Shown: positions 1 through 28,201 of the stretch, piece by piece
Numbering within the stretch: the stretch's first letter is position 1
How the letters are laid out: the number at the start of each line of letters is the position of its first letter
NCBI GenBank assembly: GCA_012295275.1
Contig: CM022669.1
Coordinates: forward strand, 8,954,989-9,018,988
Direction of reading: 5' to 3'
Source of the DNA: Chrysomallon squamiferum
Taxonomy: Eukaryota > Mollusca > Gastropoda > Neomphalida > Peltospiridae
DNA length: 64,000 nucleotides
Made by a program: the position numbers and the translations under genes
Notes under the pieces: model-generated
What the model was told of the DNA's origin: nothing
Databases searched by the model: none
What the model saw: only the letters and a program-made list of their open reading frames with translations

Positions 1-1278
1 CATACACACAGATATATATATATATATATTTATTATTATATAAACCATGAATAAATTAAAAACACATGCACATAAACATAGTCTCACACACAGTCATATT
101 AACATAACGAAGAGAAACACAGAGTAAAAATGTTGAGTTTTATGGCTTTCTTTATGAATTGTCTTTTTAATAACCAACACAAAATTATACATTATACATT
201 TCGATTCAGTCGCTGAGTTACCTGTCTGTCATAGAAATGTCATATATAATAAGTCAAATATGTCATACAGTTGATAGCAGTTATATAATTTATTATATGT
301 CACATAATTATGTTACACAGTTGATGAAATATAACACTGGGGGCATAACTGTATAAAAAAAAAAAAAAAAAATAAAATAATAAAAAAAAAAATAAAAGTT
401 GTCTGTTATCAAATTCAACGAGGCGTATCAAAGCGCTGTCGGCAATTCTTTCACAAAAAAAACAAAACAACAACACACGATAACTTTCCTTTTCTCTCCA
501 TTTACAATACGTGCTCAGCGATGCGGAACGCGTTCTATTTATAACACTCAAGCGAACTGACACCTACACACACCAGGTTTCATACAGACGACCGTAAAAA
601 CAATGCCTGTGATATTAATCTTTATTGATTTGTTCACGGTGAGATAAGTCAGAGATAATTCGTGTATAGAACGTGAGAATAATTCTCGTTTTTATCTCGT
701 GACAGTCGTTTTCAAACACGTGCCGCCGCATAGTACATGGCGATTAGAACCAGTCTAATTCTGTACAACGTTAACGCCGTGGCGTTTTGTATTCATACAA
801 TGAAACGTGAATATCACAATACATTTTAATAATAATTAAAGGAAAGCCAGACAATAAGAATAAGGTATAATGATATAAAAAAAAAAAATAAAAAAAAATT
901 GTAGAAAAAAAAAAAAATAAAATGAAATAAAATAAAATAAGCCAGAAACAAATGCTAATGAATAAATAAATAAATAAATAAATAAACATTGCTACTTCTA
1001 GTACTATTACTGTTGTTACTGCTGCAACTGCTATTATAAAGAAAGAAAGAAACAAACAAAAAACTTACTAACAATCTTTTTTTTTTTATTACTAATGCTA
1101 CTACTGTTATTACTGTCACTACGACTACCGCTACTGCTATTACAACATTACCAACATCAACACATACCACTGATAACATACCACTATCTTTACTATTATT
1201 ACTATTGTTACTATTACTACCACAACCACCACCATTACTAATACTACTACTTGAATTACTTCTGTTACTGTTGCAGTC

Positions 1279-1333
<55 letters not shown>

Positions 1334-3032
1334 ATCTATTAATACTAATACGATTTCATTTTTTTTTTCGGGCTCGTTTTTATTCATATTCCACTCATCA
1401 GAATTATCTGCCCTTGTCAGTTTACATCTGATCAGTCTGGCTTTACGTGATAGGTGCAAGGCGAACAGAGAAGCGAGAGCGAGAGTGAGAGAGAGAGAGA
1501 GAGCGAAAAAAACAAAAAAAATCAATAATAATAAAATGACGAAGCGGCTTTCGTTAACTACAAAATAAAATAAATCGGTAAACAGAATCTCTTCTCCCAG
1601 CCCTAATGCAGACTTGGTAAAGCGTATTAGCGCCGAGTGTAAAATCACATTGCCACGGATATCGATCGAAAACTCGTGCACACTGGACGAGGTAATTTGA
1701 AACTTGTAATTAATTGTGAAAATCTGAAAACGTAGGGGCTGGCGATTCCGCTCTGGCGCGATCGATAATCGTTTTTACTGGAGTCGCGTGCAAGTCGCAC
1801 TACCGCTAAACATCGTTTTCCATACGCCAGGGAAATACATAACAATGGAGGATGTGGCGGGTTGACCCGGGAGAGGCGGGTATGGGGGGGAGGAGGTGAT
1901 TGGAATGGTGCGAGGCCGAAAGAGGCAAAACGTTTTCAAATAATATATAAATTATTATTATTATTTATTATTATTTTATTATTATTTTATTATTAATACT
2001 TTTAAATTTAGAAAAAGGATAATTGGTTTCTTACGTATTTATTGCGAGGAAATGAAAAATTAATTAATTAATTTATTTACTGTGTTTGGAAAATGTGGCA
2101 CACTATTTAAACAAAATCATAAATCAAAAACAAAATAGAAAACAAATTCAAGAAACTTTAGATAGGTGAGGAATGGAAACAAATAAAAAAAACACAGAAT
2201 AGAAAGAGTTTGTTTGAAGTTAGATAAAAGAGAAATGTCAGTCAACCTGTCAATCAAATTTGTAGACGAAGCAATCAGATCACGCCATGCTTTCTTCTTC
2301 AGCTAGCGGTGTAAGGGGAATAACTCCGTTCTAAGTTTTGACGTCACCTATATCGCAATTTGTCAACCTAACACAGAGGTATCGTATCAAAAAGTAATAA
2401 ATAAAAACACAACTTGGAATCTTGATCTGAGATCATATAAAATAATAACATAAAGTAATTATCCACACCATCATCTACATCATCATCATCATCTGTAGAC
2501 TGCTACTTTCTATTTTCTAAAAGTAATAAAATAAAGTTCAAAAGATCACAAGAACATAAATTTTGGCAAACAAACAAATCTCCTACTACATTCCATCTTT
2601 TCTTTGTTAAGCAACTACTAAAATAAATAAATAAATAAATAAATAAATAAAAAGAAGTCTAAGAGGAAGAAATAATAATAATAATAACGAAAATAAAAAG
2701 TTTCGCTTGAAATCGTTTGCCATGGCGACGGTTACGCGAGTTCAAAATGTCGGTGCTCATTGTAAAAGGTGAATTTTTACGACCGACTAAACCACCCATG
2801 TAGAGTGTGTTTCTTTTGTCGCGAACTGCTTGTTTACACTGTCGCCTCACATTACGAGGAAACCTGTAATAAAAAACCTCTATAATTTATTAACAACAGC
2901 TTCAGTAAACAAAGAGACACCACCCATATCGCGTTCTGCCTATAAAACAGCGAGCTTTTCTTTTCGCGTCTTACAGTACAGATGTTGTAGAGAACTGGTT
3001 TGCTTATTTATTTATTTTTTTATTTATTTATT

Positions 3033-3084
<52 letters not shown>

Positions 3085-4877
3085 TTATTATTATTATTAT
3101 ATTTATTTATTTTTAATTAATTAATTTATTTTTTAACTTCAAATACATATAGGTGCGTTTATGTCTGTGTATATATCTCTGTCTGTGTATCTCTGGTAAT
3201 CTGTTTGTTGGTATGATTGATATGAATGTTTTTTTTTGTATTTGAATATAAATACATATGCGACAGTCTATATAGGTGTGTTTCTATGTATAAAATAAAA
3301 CAAAAGACACATACACACAGACACACACACATATAGTCTCATTTGAATGAATGAATGAAAATTAATAGCTTGAATATCAAAATAGCGTTATCGTCACAAA
3401 GATGCATGCATAGACAGTTACACAGATGCATACTTACACATACAAACACTCATACACACACATACGTACGCAAATATATTCATAAACACACACAGAAAAA
3501 AAAAAAAAAACAACAACACACACATAGCAACAAACAAAAAGACATATATAAATACTAACGCACAAACACACAAACTCGTAGACACATACACATAATATTC
3601 ATACATATACTCATACAAACATGCACACACATACAAATACACATACACATACTCAAACGACTGGTACACACATACACACACACGCACGCACATGCACCCA
3701 TCTTTGTTTGAGATGTATATTTATATATATCTACATATACATAATTCAAACCCAGACAAAGACGCCATTTCCACTTTTTCTTGAAATGCTTTTTCGTTTG
3801 ATAATTGGGCTTTTACCAGCGTTTCCTCACCTAATGGATTTGCAATGGAGGCAATTTGCGTACAAATTTCTCTCGTTTCAACTGTCGCATTTCTTTTCAG
3901 GAAGCTCCTGTAGCGAACAATGGCAACACTAGAATAGAAAACTGATTTTAAAAGGTTACACTAACTTATTAGGATTTCCAAATTGGAATTTCTAGATCAG
4001 AAGTGGAAAAAAAATATATTAAAAGAAGAAAAGTGAGTGAGAGAGAGGTAGGGAAAAAAAAAAAAAAAAAAAAAAATAAAAATAAAAATAAAAATAAAAG
4101 TAGAAGAAGAAGAAAAAAAAGAATTTTAAAAGATGTAAAAAAAAAAAAAAAAAAAATATATGTTTCAATCTTAAGGGGTTATTAAGTAGTATTTTCACTA
4201 TTAACACTGATAAATAAAACACACTCCTAAAAACCTAACAAAAAATAAATAAAAAGAAAAAAGAAACAAAATAAAAATAAAAAGGATCACAATAAATAAA
4301 TAAATAAAAATAAATAAATCTTGTGCAACCCCCCAACCCCCCCGAAAACAAACAAACAAGAAAGTAAGGTTGAGAACAAAAGACATGTATGTGTGTATGT
4401 ACGAGTGTGTATGTGTACGTGTGTGTTTATGCGTTTGTGTGAGAGTGCGTATATAGACCGAAACAAAAGAAAAACAAATATTGAAACACAGAGTTAGACA
4501 AAAAACAAAAACAACAACAACAAAAAAACATGACAGCAAGAGAAAACAACAAAATAAAAAAAATAAAAAATAAAAAAATAAAAAATGGAGAGAGATAAAG
4601 TGCACATTTAGTTTAAACGAACTGAACATTTTATTAAGAAAATCGATTCACTGTCCTTTATAATTTTTTTTTTTTTTTAATTTTATTTAATTTTATTAAG
4701 GAAAAGGGTCTAATGGACGAAGCTTGAAATGGATCTTTACATTAACAACAGCAACAAAAAAGTGTTTTGAAACACATAAAAGAGAGAAAGAAAAACGGGG
4801 GGAAAAAAAGGAGAAGAGAATAATGTTGTATTTAATTTTCTCTGCGGTCTTACCAATGATAATAATAATAAAAATAA

Positions 4878-4920
<43 letters not shown>

Positions 4921-5021
4921 AATAAAATAAAAATAAAGTTTCTTAAATAAATATTATTTAATAAAAATATAAAACTCAAATAAATGGTGATAATGTTTGT
5001 AGTTATAGATAACTGAATCTG

Positions 5022-5100
<79 letters not shown>

Positions 5101-5250
5101 TTAATTTTGAAATATAAATTATAACACATCCAAATACCTAGTACACAACACAGGATACGTCTAAACTCGGGACAGGAAACAAGTATCCAAACTGCATAAG
5201 ATAGCGATAAATAATTGTATGACGTCATGTAGCAGATAACTTAAAAAAAA
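1..5250. other. intergenic, no gene recognised
   Basis: Long open frames here are products of A/T runs, (CA)n and (AAAT)n tracts. Normal-complexity, CpG-bearing patches at 600-780, 1,430-1,480, 1,610-1,930 and 2,700-2,850 stand out. The last contains an RFX X-box-like palindrome at 2,715-2,729. They could be promoters, enhancers or exons of a gene outside the window. Confidence 0.5.
5026..5095. repeat. (CA)n microsatellite
   Basis: Uninterrupted CA tract of about 70 bases. Other CA/GT tracts: 1,282-1,331; 7,256-7,293; 7,570-7,600; 54,777-54,833 (GT on this strand); 56,340-56,381. Confidence 0.95.
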
Positions 5251-6855
5251 AGAAAGAAATAGCTGAGTTGTCTCCCTTTGATACTTTGTTGCTGCGTGAA
5301 TCGAAATGAAAAGCAATCAAGTGATGTTTGAAACTCAGCGATTAAAAGGTGAGACAACGAAGGTAATAATTATGTGTAGTTAGCAGATATTCTAAAGGAC
5401 TAAATCTGCACTTCTGTGTAAATATGACGAGTCGCGTGATTGTTCATTGATGTTGTAAATCAGAATTTGTTAAGATATACACAGTTTGATAACTTGAACT
5501 CAGCATATTAAATAAAATAAAATAAAATAAAATAAAATAAATAAAAAGGCCAACATAAAACAACAAAATTATTAAATGCATTAAATTTTCATTATTTTTT
5601 TATTTTGGATGAACTGTTTAGATGGAAAATAATAAATAAAACAAAGTAAAATATCCAAACATTACACCAAATAACGTTAATTTAAGAAAAATGGTTGATT
5701 GTAATAATAATCGTATTTTTAATTCTCAGATATACACAAAATATCTATAATAACAAAATAGTTTTAAATTTTTAATAATTCTCTTACTTGTTACTCAACC
5801 TTCACCAACAGTAACACTTAGAGTGCAGCGCAGAATTTATCAAGCCCCCACACAGAAACACACACACAAGCACACACACATACGCACACCCTGATGGATT
5901 ATACACATTGTAAATTGGCAAAAAAATAATCTATACAAAACATGCCTTTTTTTTTTTTTTTTTAAATAGTTTAGAAAAAAGAATTAAAAAATAACTGTTT
6001 AAACTAAAACAATCACCAACATTTAGAAACAAAAATTACATGTTTTCAAATATCAGTTAGTTTTCTTTAATAAAATAATAACTATTTTTGCAGTCCAGTT
6101 TGTCAGTTTCAGATATCACAGACATCACTAGATTCAGAAAGAAAACTGTTTTGTTTCACATAGAATAAAAAAAAAGATCAAGTTTCTAAATAGTTATTGT
6201 TTATAAAAAAATAAATAAATATGTGGCATTTTGTAATTATAATATAAAATATTTTTATATCTGTTTTTAAGTACTTTTTAATTTCTAAACAAAATGGTGT
6301 ATTTCAGTTTAGTCTTCATTTCACAAGCATAAATAATTTTAAACTTTGCATTTAAAAAAAATATATATAATAACAATAATCTTAAAAAAATAAATAAATA
6401 AAGGAAATAAAAAATTAGAATTTAAAGAAATAAAAAAAAATTATTTAAGTAATTTTATATCTAATATATTTTTAATAAAAATATTCATTATTTTCATTTT
6501 AAAATTTTTAGTTTATCTTTTGTGGCAACCAACTTTGATAAAAAAATAAAGAAACACTGAAGTACAGTTATTATGTCAGAAAAATATTAAGTTACAGCAC
6601 TTCTGTTTTCCAAGTATGTCAGAATAACATATTTATTACAACAGGAGACAATAAAACAAATAAAACACAATTCCTAATCTGCAGATTCATTTGAGTCTAT
6701 CTTCCCATTCTAAATAATAATCAATTTTCTTTTCTGCTGCATAGTAATACACAATTAATGTTGTTAACAAATACAAATAAAATTTTATAAGAAAATATAT
6801 AAAGTGTGATAGATAAATAATAATAATAATAATAAAAATAGTAGTAGTAGTAGTA

Positions 6856-6943
<88 letters not shown>

Positions 6944-7254
6944 CAATTTTTGCTACACTGAAGTGAGAGGTAACTTCATTTCAACACACCTCCACAATCC
7001 CACAACCACACTAGTGAATATTTTCACAAAATATTAAATATTTGTTTTATTGTCTGAGAAATGTTGACATCATATTGTGTTATTACATCGTAAACTATTT
7101 CTAATCAGTGTTTATTATTACAAATTATTTTTCCTTGTCAAGCATAATGAAATGAAGTTAGCAGGTGTAATAAAATATTTATTAAATGTACAAGTGTAAA
7201 TCTAAACATACTGTAGTTGATACCCTGTTTGGGTATATATTTTGGAATCTAAAC

Positions 7255-7299
<45 letters not shown>

Positions 7300-7567
7300 A
7301 CTCAAAAATTTCAGTGTAAAGTTATAAAATATTGCAATTAATTTACAAGTCTGGTTTAAATATTGAAACTTTATTTTAAACCATTCATTTAGCCATGCAT
7401 CAGTTTAAAATTTAAAATATTTAGTATTTTTTTAATAACAAAAACATTGAATACAATTTTTCAACCATTCAGACCCTCATTTTCTTTTAACCTTAAAATT
7501 TCCAGTTAATATCCATACACAGCAAAGGTACCAAAACATTTTGAGCAAATAACACAAAGAGAGAATT

Positions 7568-7601
<34 letters not shown>

Positions 7602-9392
7602 ACATACAGACATACATACACGTAATTTTCTCCCTGCTTAATACTTAAAAACAAACAAAACATGCTTATTTAAAAATCCAATTAACTATTGCAAAACAGA
7701 AAATACAGAATAGTGATTCATTTGAGGATTATTAAAATTATAAATTATTTTATCACAGAAACTGGTTTGTATTCATGATATTTCAATAGATTTACCAACA
7801 TTAAACTGATATTATGTTTTGTTTTATAAAAAGAGTCTGACAGTGTTGATACCACATTGCCATTGTCGGGCAAATAAACTGTTAAGTATTCACTGAAATT
7901 TCACCGTTAAAAATGTACAGTTTATAAAGCCAGGTAAGTAACAACTAACAAATTATACATAAAACACAAATAATAAACAGGTGAGAAAGTATATATATAT
8001 ATATATATATATGTGAGCAGTGTGCATTATGAGCTGTTTTTTTCAAATATACACAGTATTATGTCTACACTGATAAAATATTTATACACTGGCCAGCTGT
8101 TTATTGATTTAATTAAAACAAAAAATAACAACCAAAAAGTCACCCAACAAAAAAATGTCAGGACTCCCCCAAAAAAAAACAACATTAGCTTTAAATACTA
8201 TAATTTTTTTTTAATGTTTTTTAATTCAGACTTTTTTTTTTTTTTTTTTTTTTCATTTATAATGAAAAGAGAATAATATGATTATGACTCTCTGTCAGAA
8301 AGTCACGAATCAACCTGGTGACAATTTTCAATATAAAATTTCAGTTTACCTTAATTATAATACTTTCTGATCGACCTTTTTTTAACAGATTTCTCTTTGT
8401 TCTTTCTTTTCACAAAACCTGAGTAGAAGATATTATAATTTTAGATAAATACCACAGTTTTTTTTTATAATACTGCCTGATTAAGACAACAAACAAATAC
8501 ATATATAAAACACATTACATTCTCAGAATTGTTAATGTCAGGTTTTTCAATAAGTTTTAGAACCAGTAGGTAGATGTGAATAGTTTTAAAAAAAAAAAAA
8601 AAAAAAAAATTTTTTTTTTTTTTTTAATGATCAATACAAATCAAACTTTCATAAAAGAAATCAAAATGATTAGCTGTAGGATAAATAACATACACTGTGT
8701 ATGGTAACAAATATTTAATACTTTTTTTTTCTTTTTTTAAAAAAAAAAACAAAACAAAAACAATCTGAATAAGTGAATGTTAATTGCACACCTCATTTAT
8801 AAAAAATTACATACGTAACATACACATTTAAAAAAAATATTTAGCCTCATTGCCCCTTCTCAGTTCTGGAAATAGCAAAATCTAAATGAAAAACATCACT
8901 GGTTTTGTTTATTTTTATAAGTTTATAATAAAAACACTAACATTTAATATGTGAGCTAAATAACTTTAGTGTTCATGGTGTATCTAATGAACAGTTTTAG
9001 TGTGCTTTTCTTAAAGCAATATAATTCTTGTTTGGTTAAAAACCTGCGAGTTATGTCACCTTTAATGCTCAAGCAGTTTATTATAATTTATAATATAATC
9101 ACTTGAATATTAACATTTTAATACTTCAAAAAATGAAAAAAAAAAAAAAATAATAAAGTTGCCAACATACATATTAATTGTTTCTGACATATATTACATA
9201 CCGGTTCAACACATCTGACCAGTTTTCTGTGTAAAAAAAAAATAAAAAATAAACAAAAAAATAAAATTGTTGTAAACTGCCACAACTTCTCAGTTTATTC
9301 TTTCACAGTAGTAAAAAGTAAATAAAAAAATAAATAATCAGTATCTGAGAAGGTTTTTGTGTACAGTGGTCGTACATGAACCGATCCAATGA
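5251..9392 (-). other. 3' flank and possible 3' UTR of HMGCR
   Basis: Very AT-rich, without coding sequence. Contains (AAT)n at 6,816-6,942 with an embedded TAG run, two CA tracts and a poly-A/poly-T inverted pair at about 8,588-8,625. Part of the region next to 9,392 must be HMGCR 3' UTR; its extent cannot be read from sequence. Confidence 0.5.
9294..9299 (-). terminator. candidate polyadenylation signal of HMGCR
   Basis: AATAAA on the minus strand about 95 bases after the stop, followed by a T-rich stretch with some GT. AATAAA occurs often in this AT-rich DNA and the real 3' end could be much further downstream, so this is only the first plausible site. Confidence 0.3.
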
Positions 9393-22430
<13,038 letters not shown>

Positions 22431-22475
22431 CATTGAGCTTGAGCTTATAGGTATCAGTGGAGAAAATGAAATCAG
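22431..22475 (-). other. HMGCR: HMGCR 5' UTR part of exon 1
   Basis: A pyrimidine-rich AATTTTTCAG acceptor ends at 22476, 45 bases before the chosen ATG. This implies a spliced 5' UTR with a non-coding exon upstream. From that acceptor the MLSR frame is open and the SHPW frame has stops. Confidence 0.5.
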
Positions 22476-24888
22476 CTGAAAAATTTAAAAAAGAAAATAC
22501 AAAATGCAGTGTTGATTTAAGTTTCTGTGTTGTGTACATCAGTCTGTATGTTTTTTTTTTGAATCAGTATAACCAAGTGATAAACATAATACAAAACACC
22601 ATGAATATGTTGTTGTGTATCAACCCTTTTTACATATATAAATGAAATACTTATACTGTGTAGACTGATAGTAATTATAGGTATACAAAACTGAAAAAAG
22701 TTTTGATGGTTGGATATAGTTTTTCTTCTTTTATTAAAGGGAAAAAAAAAAAAAAAAAAAAATGTGTACAAAATGTTTCACATTTGCAATTAAATATATC
22801 AAAAATTCAAATTAAAAAAAAACAAAAAATCATTTGAAGAAAAAATAAAAATTTAAAGTTACATATTTACATATCAATACTTTGTGGCTGCATAAGTTTT
22901 TTTTTTTTTTAAATGTTTTCTTCCAAAATGAGTTAGTATAATGATTATATTTGTACTAGCAGTAAAATATTCAGTAAAGCCTCTCATCAAATCAACTTTT
23001 TATTGTTTGTTAGTGTCCAAAATGACTTAAAATGATCACTGCTAAACTGTGGAGAAATAAAGGTGACAGACTGGAGCAGTAATCAAAACATGGGGAACCA
23101 AGTTTGAGTATCTCCAAAACGAAAGTGATGTTTCATCATCAGTGCCAATCATCATTGAAATAATAATATAATTCTATCTTTGAAATATCTCTAAGTTCCT
23201 AACCTAAATTTGACATGAAGTAACATATAAATCAAACCAAATGAATTTAGTGAGGTTAAGATTGGCTTGATTGCACATCAATGTATACAAAACACGTTCA
23301 CATCAACAATACATAAGGCTCGTCTGACATTCAATAGCTAACGATAAATAGTAACACAGTAACAGTAACGTCGTAGATGTTAGAATAATCTAACACGTGA
23401 CTTACAGTTATATTCAGCTCATTTCTTTTTTAGTCTAAACAGACTACAGCCTTCCTCTGGGTGTCACGGTAAAAACAAATCACATCATAAAGTGTGGTGA
23501 AAACGTGATTTAAGAAAATAATATCCTTCTATGAAATGCTGCAACCCTCATATATCTTTCAGAATTGATCTAAATATAGAAATGTACTATTCCCTAAATC
23601 GCACTTTCCATTTGAAAAAAAAAAACCCTCACCCAAACTAACAATCAATTAAAATATAAATATGTAAATTAAATTATACAAATAAAGATATTAATATCAT
23701 ATGAAGTCTATTATTATTAAAACAACAACAATAATAGGAAAAATCTCTATATTTATTGTTCTATTGATAAACAGCGATATTTAAAACTCATTGCCAGCCA
23801 CTTGTTATGTAATTATTTGAGATAATAATAAATGTAATAATTTCTTGTACTCTTATTTTGAATTCTGTTTAAGTTAATATTATGAACGGGTTTAATTTTA
23901 ATTTTGAAAATATTTAATTGTAAATATACATGCATAAATGACACTGTTACTGCATATATGGTTTTTATGATATTCATTATTTGTTATCTATAATTTTATA
24001 TCCAGATATATAAAAAAAAAAAAAACATTATTTGGCTAGCACTGTGGTGGGTTTTACAGGGGGGATATTAAAATAAAATAAAATAAAACAACCACCACCA
24101 ACAACAACAAAAACAAAAACAAAACAAGTTAATAATAGGTATTTGTGAAAAATAAATGTTTGCAGACTTCTGCAATATAATAAATACTACATATAATTGC
24201 CGAAAACAGTTTGAATATACTTGTTTCATCACCGGCGAATATTGCATAACAATTAACTAAGTCAATACTGGCAGTTTGGTAGTTAAAGAAATAAATGGTT
24301 TATTTTATCCGATCTTTCGTTCATCTTTGTACACACACAACACATTCTATTTCTTTATCACGGGATACACCAGAGTAGTTGTTTAGATACAATGTGCGAT
24401 CGTGCACGCTATTTATAGTTTCGGATATCACTCGGTCGTTTCGTCAAATTTCGGTTCAATCGAAAACAATATATAAAATGAATTGGCGGAACTATCCGAA
24501 AGTCGACGGGAATCTAACTGTGCGGAAATGTTATTTTTAGAAATGAAAGTTCACCACAGTCATTAACTTTTATACACTTGCTCAGTTTTAGATAATAGCA
24601 AGTTAGTAATATCTATAAATATCTTAGGCCCAACAGAATACACAAGTTTAATTTATCTAAAACGTTAAACTGACATCTAATGTTTACTGCATCTGTTGGG
24701 TATTACTAAAAACACTACCGCCACTACTACTACCACTATCTCTACCACTAGTACTACAACAACAAGTATTACTACCTTTTTATCCTCCTTGTTAATTTTA
24801 TTTATTTTTTGCGGACAGAAAAGATAAATTTTAATCTATGGTGTTTTTAATGTCATTAATTAATTATTATTATTATTATTATTATTAA

Positions 24889-24921
<33 letters not shown>

Positions 24922-25821
24922 ATTCCAGAAATAACGAGAAAGGTAGTCCAGAAGGAACAGGTGATATGCTAATCGTTTTGGTATGCAAGGAATCGATAAT
25001 AACAGGAAAACACCTACCACGGACTTTGATAACGTAGTTGCTAGGTTACATTCTATCGGCCTAGCTCACTGAGAGTTATAGGGAATACCTATCTACCTAT
25101 ACACACACATATATATTCATACACCTACGTATATACACATACATATACCTACCTATACACACATACCCGCACATCTATTCCATCCGTCCATACATCCACA
25201 CATATATCATCACACACATACACATATATAAATCATACATGAAACATAATACATACATAGATATATGCATACATACATTCATCCATACATACATCATCAC
25301 ACACACACACACACACATACACACACACATATATAAATCATACATAAAACATACATACATACATAGATACATGCATGCATGCATACATACATTCATCCAT
25401 ACATATACACATACATACAAACATTCATATACATATATATATATATATATATATACATACATACATACAAACATACATAATACATAAAACATACATACAT
25501 ATATAAATACAAATATACATAAAACATACACACAAACACACATACAAATATACATAAAACATACACACATAAACACATAAAGGTAACCAGACACAAGGGT
25601 TTAGATAGCTATATTTTGCAATAACATTCAAAAGACCACTGCATCTGCTACAGAAGAAACGTATATCTTTAATATGCAAGAACCGGCTTGACATTCTCAT
25701 TCAAACAAGCTACCTTTTACAATTACATACACGCTTATAAACGGGTGGAAAGTAATGCTTTGTGAAGTTAAAAACAAGAATCGACACAAGACGCATGGAT
25801 TTATAACAACTTGTTACTTAC
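22476..25821 (-). other. intron in the HMGCR 5' UTR (inferred)
   Basis: AT-rich, with no coding exon seen. It holds poly-A/T runs near 22,741 and 22,898, a (TTA)n block near 24,865-24,919 and a (CATA)n-type block at 25,085-25,580. A more complex CpG-bearing patch at 24,340-24,530 could be an enhancer or alternative promoter. Confidence 0.4.
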
Positions 25822-26000
25822 CAACTGTTCTAGGACTGTTGCATTTGATTAAAGTCGGCAGTCAGTAAACGCTGTGAAGGACAAAAAAATTTCACGACAA
25901 GTGGACTTTTTCGTCAACGGTTGAATTAGTCAGGCTAAACCGGCATCATTAAACTGAGCGTACACGCCATTTCTTACAAAACAGTTCAGCGTTTTCTTCC
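25822..26000 (-). other. HMGCR: candidate non-coding first exon of HMGCR
   Basis: Repeat-free minus-strand sequence ending with a perfect GTAAGT donor (25821-25816). It lies about 60 bases beyond a CCAAT box and upstream of the split 5' UTR acceptor at 22476. The upstream end is a guess. The assignment to HMGCR is inferred from order and orientation only. Confidence 0.4.
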
Positions 26001-26039
26001 ACTTACAACTGTCAAGTCATCAGCTCATATCGTACGAGG

Positions 26040-26130
26040 AGTAATCCGCGCTTTCATTGGTCAGTTCAGGAAATTCCCGTTTAGAGGTCAGAGTTCGTGC
26101 ACTATTCCTTGGAAACCTCCCATTCTCCTA
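26040..26130 (-). promoter_or_regulatory. candidate HMGCR promoter with CCAAT box
   Basis: CCAAT at 26060-26056 on the minus strand sits within CTGACCAATGAAAGCGCGG, a good NF-Y context. The surrounding 100 bases have normal complexity and several CpGs, unlike the flanks. Vertebrate HMGCR promoters use NF-Y together with SREBP, but I see no convincing sterol element here. Confidence 0.35.
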
Positions 26131-26378
26131 GCTACGGCAGTGTAATTATGTTACAGTCATGTTTCTATTTAAAGTTGTACCTTTATTTTGAATATGTAGG
26201 AATATCTTGTAAAAAATATCGAAGACAGTTAATTATATTTCTCTGTAAGTGTCGAAATTGATTCCAACTTCAATGAATCAAATTTTAACTCCTAAAACAT
26301 GTAATTTATAATTACTGCTCCAGTAATGAATATTGTACGTTATGTTTTTAATTTTCTGACTCTATTCACATGGAAAGA

Positions 26379-26416
<38 letters not shown>

Positions 26417-27829
26417 TTTTATTATTATTAATATATTATTATTATTGTTATTATTATAAATACCGATAATACTATTTTAGATATTTTGTTTTGATTGTAA
26501 TATATTTTTATATTTTTAAATAATAATTTAAAAACGAAGGCAACATACATACATACATACATACATACATACATACAGACAAATAGATATATATATATAT
26601 GACAATAGGTTTTGAATATCAACGTCCTTATCATCAATGGAATTTTTGTTTTTAAGTCTCATTATTTTGCAAGTTGTCAGAAATTCATTAAAAAAACCAG
26701 TCCCTACCGTTACGGTATTGCGCATCAGAGAAAACAGTGCTGTTAGCAGTTACCAGACTACATTTAGTAGTTAATATGTAGAAGAAAACAGAAGAATAAT
26801 TATATAAATGTGAAACTGTTTTAAAATTGTGCTGACCACACGATTTAATTTTAATCCAAGACACAACCTAATTTCTTTGGCAAAAAAAAAGACCCTACTA
26901 AAACAAAAATAATTAAATTATGATAATGCACTTTACCTTTCCAGTCATAATTTGAAGGCAGTAACTGTGGATGTATCCTACGGGTGGTTGTCATAGAAAT
27001 GTATGAGCACGAAGTTACACATACTCAAAAAAACTCCCTTTTGACTATAATTAATACATTAACCGCGAGTGGTCTTATTTTATTGAGCCAGCCGACCTTC
27101 ACCTTTCCCTGTCACAGTGACCCAGAAACAAATCGCCTGTTTTAGGGCATTTTTTCAACGCCGCGCATTAATATAATCTTTTGTTATGTTTTTGATTTTC
27201 GTCTTCCTCTTCGGCATCTAATTTTCGTCATTTTCAAATGCTAAAGAAACTGCTATTCAGACTTGTAGAATAAATTTTTCATTATTGATTTAAAACTTAT
27301 TTAACCTGTTAAATATATCACGAACTAGTTTTCTATAGTTATTAGGCCAAGACAAAAATTACCTTGGTTGTGGGCTCTTTTTCTCGGTTCAAATGCCTGT
27401 CTGACGAAAGTGAGGGTAGTGAAAGTGAGATATAAAGAAAATTATTTCAGTTAGAAATAATAGTATAACAACCTATATAATTTTTGATTTTAATTATTTA
27501 TATTCGCCTGTGTTAACAATTTACTCATATTATTTTTATTGTTTTTTCTTTCCCCACATCTGTTCATTAATTCTGTCACATAATTCTGAGATTAGTCTTT
27601 TTATGTTGCGTTTTATTCAGAATATTGTGTTGTACTAGAAGTGAAAGACAAACTGAAAACGTCTGTCAGTTTAACTGGAAAGTGGACTTCGTTTAATATT
27701 GTCTCATATCACTTATTTTTACAAAGTTTGAAATATACATCGGACTATATTGTTTTTTTAAAAATGTTTAAAAAAAATATCTAAACAAAATAAAATGAAA
27801 TAAATGAATAAGAAAAAATTTAAATAAAT

Positions 27830-27864
<35 letters not shown>

Positions 27865-28167
27865 AACAACCCCCACCAAAAAACAACATCAACAAAAAAA
27901 ACAAAACAAAAAAACAACAACAATAACAACAAAAATGCGGCACAACAACAAACAGGCAAGCAAGCAAACAAACAAACAAAAACTGAGAAGAAGAACAACA
28001 AAGTAACCAACCGAACACAAAATAATAAGTTAAAACAAACAAAGCAACACAAAACAAAACAAAAATAAACCAAAAAAACAATTTAAAAGACTACAAAACA
28101 AAAGAACTATTAAACTAAAACTAATGATAAAAAAATAAATAAATAAAAACTACAAATTCCCCCTCCC

Positions 28168-28201
<34 letters not shown>

